From NCBI GenBank assembly GCA_004299665.1, contig SCQZ01000335.1, positions 1-5,960 on the forward strand: a stretch of 5,960 bases of DNA, in the 5' to 3' direction. A program made the position numbers and the translations under genes. Positions 1 to 5,683 of this stretch are shown here, piece after piece. Source of the DNA: Jatrophihabitans sp. GTDB taxonomy: Bacteria; Actinomycetota; Actinomycetes; Mycobacteriales; Jatrophihabitantaceae. The notes below the pieces were generated by a model that did no database searches, was not told where the DNA came from, and worked only from the letters and a program-made list of their open reading frames with translations. Numbering within the stretch: position 1 is the stretch's first letter; every line of letters begins with the position of its first letter.

Positions 1-340
1 GCGCCTCGTAGGCGTTGTCGACGCCCTGGGCGATGTCCGGAGACTGCGAGCCGATCGCGATGTTCACCCCGCACGACGCGCCGTCGAAGCCCTTGCGGGA
101 GCTGTCGTACCCGATCTCGAGGATGCGCTCGCGCACGATGGTCGGGATGTCGGCGTACGCGTCGGTGGTGACCTCGCCGGCGACGTGCACCTGCCCGGTG
201 GTGATCATCGTCTCGACGGCCACCCGGCTGTGCGGGTCCTGCGCGAGCAACGCGTCCAGGACCGAGTCGCTGATCTGGTCGGCGATCTTGTCGGGGTGTC
301 CCTCGGTGACGGACTCGGAGGTGAACAGGCGACGGGTCAC
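1..340 (-). CDS. metK: S-adenosylmethionine synthetase, N-terminal part (cut by window edge)
   Basis: MetK makes S-adenosylmethionine from methionine and ATP in the cytoplasm, feeding methylation and polyamine pathways. The first 113 codons are visible; the C-terminal two thirds or so lie beyond the left edge. Directly seen: the N-terminal family signature GHPDKIADQISD (residues 14-25, with the ATP-contacting His15 and metal-binding Asp17), then VAVETMITTGQVHVAGE (40-56) and the QSPDIAQGVD block (99-108) at the very edge. The start is GTG at 340-338: homology begins within a few residues of it, and a GGAG ribosome site lies at 350-347 with 6 nt spacing. The gene is 75 bp downstream of coaBC on the same strand, and that gap holds a putative -10 box and an inverted repeat, so it may be transcribed separately as well as by read-through. 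The family call is very secure. Confidence 0.97.
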   Translation of the reverse strand, partial: MTRRLFTSESVTEGHPDKIADQISDSVLDALLAQDPHSRVAVETMITTGQVHVAGEVTTDAYADIPTIVRERILEIGYDSSRKGFDGASCGVNIAIGSQSPDIAQGVDNAYEA

Positions 341-366
341 GAAAAGCTCCGTATGCGGTAGTGGAT

Positions 367-390
367 TCCGGGCAAGTCTAGCCGCCCGGA
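367..390. repeat. Perfect 7-bp inverted repeat in the coaBC-metK gap
   Basis: The arms TCCGGGC (367-373) and GCCCGGA (384-390) are exact reverse complements separated by 10 nt. In RNA this makes a GC-rich stem 26 nt after the coaBC stop codon, but no run of U follows, so it is a poor classical terminator. In DNA it is a dyad centred on the putative metK -10 box, so it could be an operator. The repeat is seen directly; both roles are inferences. Confidence 0.5.
375..380 (-). promoter_or_regulatory. Putative metK -10 box (TAGACT)
   Basis: Read on the minus strand, TAGACT fits the actinobacterial TANNNT -10 consensus. Transcription would start near 368, giving a leader of about 28 nt that still contains the GGAG ribosome site. 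No convincing -35 box is seen. A leader this short leaves no room for a SAM riboswitch if this promoter is the one used. The box lies in the loop of a perfect inverted repeat (367-390). Confidence 0.4.
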
Positions 391-415
391 CGGCTGACCC
401 GGGCGACCAGGAGGG

Positions 416-1642
416 CTAACGAGTCGCCGCCCCCGGCGGAACGAGGCGCGCGGCGATCGCGTCGCACACCGCCGCGGCGAGCACGGTCTTCGGGCCGAGG
501 CCCACGGCCTGCTCGGAGCCGTCCGCGCCGAGGATCACCGCGGCGTTGTCCGGCCGCCCGAACGCCTGGCCGTCCCCCACCGCGTTGACCACGAGCAGGT
601 CGCAGCCCTTGCGCGCCAGCTTGGCGCGGCCGTGCTCGAGCACCGATCCCGCGGCGTCGCCGGTCTCGGCGGCGAAACCCACCAGCACCTGGTCCGGCCG
701 CCGGCGGGCGACGAGTTCGGCCAGGACGTCGGGGTTCTCGCTCAGCGCGATCGGCGCGGGCGCCGATCCGTCCTTCTTGATCTTGTGATCCTGTGCGGAC
801 GACGGGCGGAAGTCCGCGACGGCGGCCGCCATGACGACGGCGTCGGCGACAGCGGCCGCGGCGAGTACCGCGTCGCACAGGTCGCGCGCGCCGGTCACGG
901 CGACGACCTCGGTCCCGGCCGGGTCGGGCAGTTCGACGTTGGCAGCGACGAGGGTGACGCGGGCGCCCCGGGCGGCGGCGACGGCGGCGAGCGCATACCC
1001 CTGGCGGCCCGACGAGCGGTTCCCAAGGAACCGGACCGGGTCCAGCGGCTCCCGGGTGCCGCCCGCGGAGACCACGACGTGCCGGCCGGCGAGGTCGTGG
1101 GGCAGGGCGTCGGCACGGTGCAGCAGCAACTCGGCCAGCGCGGCGATCTCGACCGGTTCCGGCAGCCGTCCCTTGCCGGTGTCGGCCCCGGTGAGGCGGC
1201 CGGTCGCCGGCTCCAGCACGATCGCGCCGCGGCCGCGCAGCGTGCCGACGTTGGCGACCGTCGCGGCGTGCTCCCACATCTCGGTGTGCATCGCCGGGGC
1301 GAACAGCACCGGACAGCGCGCGGTGAGCAAGGTGTTGGTGAGCAGGTCGTCGGCCAGGCCGTGCGCGGCGCGGGCCAGCAGGTCCGCCGTCGCCGGGGCC
1401 ACCACGACCAGGTCGGCCTCGCGGCCGAGGCGCACGTGGGGCACGTCCTGCGCGCCGGCCCACACGTCGCTCGCGACGGCGCGGTGCGACAGCGCCGCCC
1501 ACGTGGGCACGCCGACGAACTCCAGCGCCGCCGCGGTGGGGACGACGGTGACCTCGTGCCCGGCCTCGGTCAGCTTGCGCAGCAGGTCGGCGACCTTGTA
1601 GGCGGCGATGCCGCCGCCCACCCCCAGAACGATTCGGCTCAC
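416..1642 (-). CDS. coaBC: Bifunctional phosphopantothenoylcysteine synthetase/decarboxylase
   Basis: This 408-residue flavoprotein carries out two consecutive cytoplasmic steps of coenzyme A synthesis: joining cysteine to 4'-phosphopantothenate (CoaB, CTP-dependent) and decarboxylating the product to 4'-phosphopantetheine (CoaC). The CoaC domain (about 1-180) shows GGGIAAYK (9-16), the presumed catalytic His69 in DVPHVRL, the flavin-site APATAD (82-87) and APAMHTEMW (115-123). The CoaB domain (about 186-400) shows SAGGTREPLDPVRFLGNRSSG (192-212), MAAAVADFRP (271-280), the KIKK lysines (287-290), SENPDVL (301-307) and LVGFAAETGD (320-329). The length is normal for a fused CoaBC. The GTG at 1642-1640 is the only start matching the family N-terminus, though no good ribosome site precedes it. 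It follows rpoZ by 79 bp with no TANNNT box between, so the two are probably cotranscribed. Confidence 0.97.
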   Translation of the reverse strand: MSRIVLGVGGGIAAYKVADLLRKLTEAGHEVTVVPTAAALEFVGVPTWAALSHRAVASDVWAGAQDVPHVRLGREADLVVVAPATADLLARAAHGLADDLLTNTLLTARCPVLFAPAMHTEMWEHAATVANVGTLRGRGAIVLEPATGRLTGADTGKGRLPEPVEIAALAELLLHRADALPHDLAGRHVVVSAGGTREPLDPVRFLGNRSSGRQGYALAAVAAARGARVTLVAANVELPDPAGTEVVAVTGARDLCDAVLAAAAVADAVVMAAAVADFRPSSAQDHKIKKDGSAPAPIALSENPDVLAELVARRRPDQVLVGFAAETGDAAGSVLEHGRAKLARKGCDLLVVNAVGDGQAFGRPDNAAVILGADGSEQAVGLGPKTVLAAAVCDAIAARLVPPGAATR

Positions 1643-1721
1643 CCGACGAGTGTGCCCGTTCGCTGCGTCACCGGCCGAACCGGCCCGGGGAGAACCCGCC
1701 GCGGCCGTGAGCGGCGTCGCG

Positions 1722-2009
1722 TTAGACGTCGTCGGCGACGACCGGCGCGGGTTCGGCGGGCTTGAACTCGATGAGGTCGGCGTTGATCTCGCGCAGCGCG
1801 ATCGACAGCGGCTTCTCCTGCGGCGCAGTCTCCACGAGCGGGCCGACGTACTCGAGCAGACCCTCGCCGAGTTGGCTGTAGTAGGCGTTGATCTGGCGCG
1901 CACGCTTGGCCGCGATGATCACCAGCGCGTACTTGGAATGGGTGCGGTCGAGCAGCTCGTCGATGGGCGGGTTGGTGATGCCCTCGGGCGTGGTCAGCGG
2001 TGCGGACAC
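1722..2009 (-). CDS. rpoZ: DNA-directed RNA polymerase omega subunit
   Basis: Omega is the small subunit that binds the beta-prime subunit and helps assemble and stabilise RNA polymerase. The 95-residue product carries the actinobacterial form of the family: ITNPPIDELLDR (11-22), SKYALVIIAAKRARQIN (25-41), LGEGLLEYVGPLVE (47-60) and EKPLSIALREI (65-75), followed by a proline-rich acidic tail (82-95) without recognisable features. The start is GTG at 2009-2007, with a weak AGAG ribosome site about 9 nt upstream. A longer frame exists back to 2096, but the added residues look like translated leader. As I recall, the mycobacterial protein has a somewhat longer and variable N-terminus, so the start is less certain than the identity. 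gmk, its usual upstream neighbour, is 3.1 kb away across pntAB, and rpoZ appears to have its own promoter. Confidence 0.95.
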   Translation of the reverse strand: MSAPLTTPEGITNPPIDELLDRTHSKYALVIIAAKRARQINAYYSQLGEGLLEYVGPLVETAPQEKPLSIALREINADLIEFKPAEPAPVVADDV

Positions 2010-2080
2010 GTGTCGGCTCTCTGGTCGGGAGCGGGTTGGCGCCGGGGGCCGTGCGCGGACGGCACGCCACCGACTGCCCC

Positions 2081-2086
2081 ATGTTA
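2081..2086 (-). promoter_or_regulatory. Putative rpoZ-coaBC promoter -10 box (TAACAT)
   Basis: Minus-strand TAACAT matches TANNNT and is the only AT-rich hexamer in a very GC-rich gap. Transcription would begin near 2074, giving a leader of about 65 nt. Short alternative stems can form in that leader (2050-2054 with 2062-2066, or 2048-2052 with 2059-2063), but neither is strong. No clear -35 box is seen. Confidence 0.4.
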
Positions 2087-2126
2087 CCAGCGGCACACCG
2101 TCGGCACCCCGTCACACAGCCTGGTC

Positions 2127-2132
2127 TAGGCT
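2127..2132 (+). promoter_or_regulatory. Putative pntAB promoter -10 box (TAGGCT)
   Basis: TAGGCT fits TANNNT and would start a transcript near 2139-2140, leaving a leader of about 22 nt that includes the pntA ribosome site (GGAG, 2153-2156). No clear -35 box is seen. It faces away from the putative rpoZ promoter; the two -10 boxes are 40 bp apart. Confidence 0.4.
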
Positions 2133-2161
2133 CCGGCACGTCTTCGGCGATTGGAGAGCAC

Positions 2162-3694
2162 GTGCTCATCGGCGTGACCCGCGAGGCCACATCCGGGGAG
2201 ACCCGCGTCTCGGCGACCCCCGAGACCGTCGGCAGGCTGACCGCCCTGGGCTACGACGTGCTCGTCGAGTCGGGGGCCGGGACGGCGGCCGACTTCGCCG
2301 ACGACGCCTACGTCGCCGCGGGCGCGGCGGTCGGCACCACGGACCAGGCCTGGGGGGCGGACGTCGTCTTTACGGTGAATGCGCCGACCGGTGAGCAACT
2401 GGACGCGCTCAAGGCGGGCGCGACCCTGGTGGGGCTGCTCTCGCCCGGGCTGCGACCCGACCTGGTCGAACAGCTGGCGTCCCGGCCGATCACCGCGCTG
2501 GCGATGGACGCCGTGCCGCGCATCTCCCGGGCGCAGTCGCTCGACGTGCTGTCCTCCATGGCGAACATCGCCGGCTACCGGGCCGTGATCGAGGCCGCGC
2601 ACGCGTTCGGGCGGTTCTTCACCGGCCAGGTCACCGCGGCCGGCAAGGTGCCGCCGGCGACGGTGCTGGTGGCCGGTGCCGGTGTGGCGGGGCTGGCGGC
2701 GATCGGATGCGCGCAGAGTCTCGGTGCGATCGTGCTGGCCACCGACCCGCGGCCCGAGGTCGCCGACCAGGTGCGCTCGCTCGGCGGCGAGTACCTGCCC
2801 GTCGAGTCGGCAGACGTCGAGGTCAGCGCGACCGGCTACGCCAAGGAGATGTCCGAGGACTACAACGCCCGGGCGGCGGCACTGTACGCCCGGCAGTGCC
2901 CGAAGGTCGACATCATCGTCACCACGGCGCTGATCCCGGGCCGCCCGGCGCCGCGCCTGATCACCGCGGAGATGGTCGCGTCGATGAGACCCGGCTCGGT
3001 GATCGTCGACATGGCCGCCCAGCAGGGCGGCAACGTGGAGGGGACCGTACCCGGCGAGGTGATCGCCACCGGCAACCAAGTGACGATCATCGGCTACACC
3101 GACCTCGCCGGCCGGCTGCCGGCACAGGCCTCGCAGCTGTACGGCACCAACCTGGTCAACCTGATGAAGCTGCTCACGCCGGGCAAGGACGGGCAACTCG
3201 TCCTCGACCTCGACGACGTGGTGCAGCGCGGCATCGCGGTGGTGCACGACGGCGAGAAGACCTGGCCGCCGCCACCGGTGCAGGTGTCGGTGGCGCCGGC
3301 CGCGGGGCCACCGGTCAAGGTCGAACCGAAGCAGCCGCCGAAGCCGAAGCGGCCCGAGCGCCTGTTCCCGGTCGTCGCGCTCGGCGCCGTACTGCTCTTC
3401 CTGATCACCGCGTTCTCGCCGAACGAACTGCTCACGCACTTCTTCGTCTTCGCGCTGGCGATCGTGATCGGCTACTACGTCATCGGGCACGTGCACCACG
3501 CGCTGCACACGCCGCTGCTGTCGGTGACGAACGCGATCTCCGGGATCATCGTCGTCGGCGCGCTGTTGCAGATCGGTCACCACGACACGACGATCTCGGT
3601 GCTGTCGTTCGTGGCGATCCTGGTCGCCAGCATCAACGTCTTCGGTGGCTTCACCGTGACCCGACGCATGCTGCGCATGTTCACCCGGAGTTGA
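2162..3694 (+). CDS. pntA: NAD(P) transhydrogenase, alpha subunit (single-chain PntA)
   Basis: PntA, with PntB, forms the proton-translocating transhydrogenase of the cytoplasmic membrane, which passes hydride from NADH to NADP+ using the proton gradient. The 510-residue chain has a cytoplasmic NAD(H)-binding domain I (about 1-370) and a membrane part of domain II (about 400-510). Visible are the N-terminal GVTREATSGETRVSATP (4-20), the RQD-loop residues Arg120, Gln125 and Asp128, Ser131, the Rossmann motif GAGVAGLAAIG (172-182), the mobile-loop GYAKEM (225-230), and VDIIVTTALIPGRPAP (249-264). A proline/lysine-rich linker (369-400) leads to four hydrophobic helices, roughly 401-418, 424-443, 454-472 and 478-497. 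The GTG start at 2162 has GGAG 5 nt upstream and matches the family N-terminus; a GTG at 2174 is less likely. Mycobacteria split this protein into PntAa and PntAb; here it is one chain as in E. coli, with no frameshift. Confidence 0.97.
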   Translation: MLIGVTREATSGETRVSATPETVGRLTALGYDVLVESGAGTAADFADDAYVAAGAAVGTTDQAWGADVVFTVNAPTGEQLDALKAGATLVGLLSPGLRPDLVEQLASRPITALAMDAVPRISRAQSLDVLSSMANIAGYRAVIEAAHAFGRFFTGQVTAAGKVPPATVLVAGAGVAGLAAIGCAQSLGAIVLATDPRPEVADQVRSLGGEYLPVESADVEVSATGYAKEMSEDYNARAAALYARQCPKVDIIVTTALIPGRPAPRLITAEMVASMRPGSVIVDMAAQQGGNVEGTVPGEVIATGNQVTIIGYTDLAGRLPAQASQLYGTNLVNLMKLLTPGKDGQLVLDLDDVVQRGIAVVHDGEKTWPPPPVQVSVAPAAGPPVKVEPKQPPKPKRPERLFPVVALGAVLLFLITAFSPNELLTHFFVFALAIVIGYYVIGHVHHALHTPLLSVTNAISGIIVVGALLQIGHHDTTISVLSFVAILVASINVFGGFTVTRRMLRMFTRS

Positions 3695-3701
3695 TGTCGT
3701 C

Positions 3702-5108
3702 GTGACTGCCACCACCGCCGCGCAGGCGGCGTACATCGTCGCGGCCCTGCTGTTCATCTTCAGCCTCGCCGGGCTGTCCAAGCACGAGACCGCCAAGGCC
3801 GGCGTCGTCTACGGCATCGGCGGCATGGTCATCGCCCTCGGCGCGACGATCGGCCTGGCGACCCAGTCGATCGTGGCCACGGGCATCGCGCTGCTGTTCG
3901 GCGCGATGGCGATCGGCGCGATCGTCGGGGCGATCATGGCGGTCCGGGTCGAGATGACCGGCATGCCCGAACTGATCGCGATGCTGCACAGCTTCGTCGG
4001 CCTGGCCGCCGTGCTGGTCGGGTGGAGCGGCTACTACGAGGTCGAGGCCAAGGGCGGCCACCCGGCCGAGTACGCCGGCGGGCTGCTGCGCATCCACCAC
4101 GCCGAACTGTTCATCGGGGTGTTCATCGGCGCGGTGACCTTCACCGGCTCGATCGTCGCGTACCTCAAGCTGTCCGCGAAGATCAAGTCCAACCCGATGA
4201 TGCTGCCGGCGCACAACTGGCTCAACCTCGGGGCGCTGGTGGCCTTCGTCGGCCTGACCGTGGCGTTCGTCGTCAAGCCGAACCTCGCGCTGCTGATCGC
4301 CGTCACCGCCGTCGCACTGGCGCTCGGCTGGCACCTGGTCGCGTCCATCGGCGGCGGCGACATGCCCGTGGTCATCTCGATGCTCAACAGCTACTCCGGC
4401 TGGGCGGCGGCGGCATCCGGGTTCCTGCTCAACAACGACCTGCTGATCGTCACCGGCGCCCTGGTCGGCTCCTCCGGTGCGTACCTGTCGTACATCATGT
4501 GCAAGGGGATGAACCGCTCGTTCATCTCGGTGATCGCCGGCGGCTTCGGCAACGAGGGCGCGATCTCGCAGGACAAGGAGTACGGCGAGCACCGCGAGAT
4601 CACCGCCACCGAGTGCGCGGAGCTGCTACGCGACGCGGCGTCGGTGATCATCACGCCGGGCTACGGGATGGCGGTGGCGCAGGCGCAGTACCCCGTCGCC
4701 GAGCTGACCAAGCGGTTGCGCGAGCGCGGCATCGAGGTGCGCTTCGGGATCCACCCGGTCGCGGGGCGCCTGCCGGGGCACATGAACGTGCTGCTGGCCG
4801 AGGCGAAGGTGCCGTACGACATCGTGCTGGAGATGGACGAGATCAACGACGACTTCCCGGCGACGGACGTGGTGCTCGTCATCGGGGCGAACGACACCGT
4901 GAACCCGGCCGCCATCGAGGAGCCGAACTCCCCCATCGCCGGCATGCCGGTGCTGCACGTGTGGGAGGCGAAGCACGTCGTGATCTTCAAGCGGTCCATG
5001 GCGACGGGGTACGCGGGGGTGCAGAATCCGCTGTTCTTCCGGGAGAACTCGGCGATGCTGTTCGGGGACGCGAAGGCGCGGGTGGAGGACATCCTCACGG
5101 CGCTGTGA
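3702..5108 (+). CDS. pntB: NAD(P) transhydrogenase, beta subunit
   Basis: PntB supplies most of the proton channel (rest of domain II) and the cytoplasmic NADP(H)-binding domain III. The first 265 or so of its 468 residues hold about nine hydrophobic helices. They include MLHSFVGLAAVLVGW (94-108), whose His96 corresponds to the proton-pathway histidine His91 of E. coli, and GGDMPVVISMLNSYSGWAAAA (218-238), with Asp220 and Asn229 matching conserved channel residues. Domain III shows GYGMAVAQAQYPV (320-332), GIHPVAGRLPGHMNVLLAEA (349-368), GANDTVNP (395-402) and FKRSM (429-433), whose Lys-Arg-Ser binds the NADPH 2'-phosphate. The GTG start at 3702 is 7 nt after the pntA stop; GGAG at 3687-3690, inside pntA, is a slightly distant ribosome site, so translational coupling is likely. 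An ATG overlapping the pntA stop is followed at once by a stop. The 3' end overlaps gmk by 14 bp, tail to tail. Confidence 0.97.
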   Translation: MTATTAAQAAYIVAALLFIFSLAGLSKHETAKAGVVYGIGGMVIALGATIGLATQSIVATGIALLFGAMAIGAIVGAIMAVRVEMTGMPELIAMLHSFVGLAAVLVGWSGYYEVEAKGGHPAEYAGGLLRIHHAELFIGVFIGAVTFTGSIVAYLKLSAKIKSNPMMLPAHNWLNLGALVAFVGLTVAFVVKPNLALLIAVTAVALALGWHLVASIGGGDMPVVISMLNSYSGWAAAASGFLLNNDLLIVTGALVGSSGAYLSYIMCKGMNRSFISVIAGGFGNEGAISQDKEYGEHREITATECAELLRDAASVIITPGYGMAVAQAQYPVAELTKRLRERGIEVRFGIHPVAGRLPGHMNVLLAEAKVPYDIVLEMDEINDDFPATDVVLVIGANDTVNPAAIEEPNSPIAGMPVLHVWEAKHVVIFKRSMATGYAGVQNPLFFRENSAMLFGDAKARVEDILTAL

Positions 5109-5646
5109 CGAGCGCGGCCACCTCCGCCACCGCGCGGTCGAGGTCGTCGTTCACGACCACGTGGTCGAACTCGTCCGCCGCCGCCATCTCGATGCGCGCC
5201 CGCTCCATGCGCGCGGCCAGTTCGGCCTCGGACTCGGTGTGCCGGCCGGAGAGCCGCCGCACGAGGATCTCGATCGACGGCGGCGCCAGGAACACGAACT
5301 GCGCGCCCGGCATCGCTGCACGCACCTGGCGCGCCCCCTGCAACTCGATCTCGAGCAGGACGGGTTCGCCCGCGGCGAGCCGGTCCGCCAGCGGCGCGCG
5401 AGGGGTCCCGTAACACTGCCCGGCGAACTCGGCGTGCTCGAGCAACTCACCGGCCGCGACCATGGCGTCGAACTGCGGGCGGGTGACGAAGCGGTACTGC
5501 ACGCCGTCGACCTCACCGGGGCGCGCGGTGCGCGTGGTGCACGAGACCGACACCCAGATCCGCGGTACGACCTGGCGCAGCCGGGCCACCACCGTTCCCT
5601 TGCCCACCCCGGACGGCCCGGACAGCACGGTCAGGCGGGCGGGCAT
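5095..5646 (-). CDS. gmk: Guanylate kinase
   Basis: Guanylate kinase converts GMP and dGMP to the diphosphates with ATP, an essential step in cytoplasmic nucleotide metabolism. The 183-residue product, of normal length, has the P-loop GPSGVGKGT (10-18) and the GMP-binding region SVSCTTRTARPGEVDGVQY (33-51) with Ser35, Arg39, Arg42 and Tyr51. It continues with ELLEHAEF (67-74, Glu70), CYGTPR (78-83), the LEIELQGA strand (98-105), lid arginines Arg135 and Arg146, and FDHVVVNDD (160-168). The usual Asp of the LEID-QGA motif is Glu101 here. The start is ATG at 5646-5644, where homology begins. An upstream ATG at 5685 would add 13 unrelated residues and overlap the divergent gene. There is no ribosome site, but TAGGTT ends 7 nt before the ATG, so the mRNA is probably leaderless. 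Downstream it runs into pntB instead of rpoZ. Confidence 0.96.
   Translation of the reverse strand: MPARLTVLSGPSGVGKGTVVARLRQVVPRIWVSVSCTTRTARPGEVDGVQYRFVTRPQFDAMVAAGELLEHAEFAGQCYGTPRAPLADRLAAGEPVLLEIELQGARQVRAAMPGAQFVFLAPPSIEILVRRLSGRHTESEAELAARMERARIEMAAADEFDHVVVNDDLDRAVAEVAALVTAP
5112..5135 (+). terminator. Possible stem-loop after pntB
   Basis: GCGCGG (5112-5117) and CCGCGC (5130-5135) form a perfect, all-GC 6-bp stem with a 12-nt loop, starting 4 nt after the pntB stop. No U run follows, and the stem lies within the end of gmk on the other strand, so its sequence is also constrained by coding. It could act as a U-less terminator or 3'-end stabiliser for pntAB, or be chance in GC-rich DNA. 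Confidence 0.22.
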
Positions 5647-5653
5647 GAACGCG

Positions 5654-5659
5654 AACCTA
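5654..5659 (-). promoter_or_regulatory. Putative leaderless gmk promoter, -10 box (TAGGTT)
   Basis: Minus-strand TAGGTT matches TANNNT and ends exactly 7 nt before the gmk ATG. This places the expected transcription start on the A of the start codon and explains the lack of a Shine-Dalgarno sequence. A -35 box, if any, would lie at the start of the divergent reductase region, where only C-rich sequence is seen. Confidence 0.55.
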
Positions 5660-5670
5660 CCGGGCGCTCC

Positions 5671-5676
5671 TAGGGT
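5671..5676 (+). promoter_or_regulatory. Putative leaderless aldo/keto reductase promoter, -10 box (TAGGGT)
   Basis: TAGGGT matches TANNNT and ends 7 nt before the reductase ATG at 5684, the same geometry as for gmk on the other strand. The G run between box and ATG (5677-5682) could instead serve as a crude ribosome site, so the leaderless reading is less exclusive here. No -35 box is evident. Confidence 0.5.
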
Positions 5677-5683
5677 GGGGGGC

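Noticed and set aside
341..415. A SAM riboswitch upstream of metK.
   Set aside because: The gap is only 75 bp and the likely leader about 28 nt, too short for known SAM riboswitch folds; none of their conserved cores is recognisable.
15..419. A 134-residue plus-strand open frame at the left edge.
   Set aside because: It is antisense to metK, whose N-terminal motifs are unmistakable, and it resembles no family I know.
1240..1300. APAMHTEMW in CoaBC, where E. coli has PAMN, as a possible active-site change.
   Set aside because: As I recall, mycobacterial CoaBC also has His at this place, so it looks like the normal actinobacterial form.
378..1502. Long open frames in other frames over coaBC (378-1502 minus, 632-1765 plus, 831-1601 plus).
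   Set aside because: They are Arg/Gly/Ala-rich translations of GC-rich DNA with no family motif, and they overlie a coaBC gene whose motifs are all in one frame.
1497..1508. A perfect 12-bp palindrome (GCCCAC/GTGGGC) inside coaBC.
   Set aside because: It lies in coding sequence for VPTWA, and such CACGTG-centred palindromes are expected by chance in DNA this GC-rich.
2126..4592. Long antisense open frames over pntA and pntB (2126-3796 and 3681-4592, minus).
   Set aside because: Their His/Asp/Arg-rich composition is typical of antisense reading of GC-rich genes; no recognisable domains or start signals, while pntA and pntB are intact on the other strand.
5154..5167. A perfect 14-bp palindrome (CGACCAC/GTGGTCG) near the end of gmk.
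   Set aside because: It encodes the conserved FDHVV stretch, so codon choice explains it; no promoter is near.
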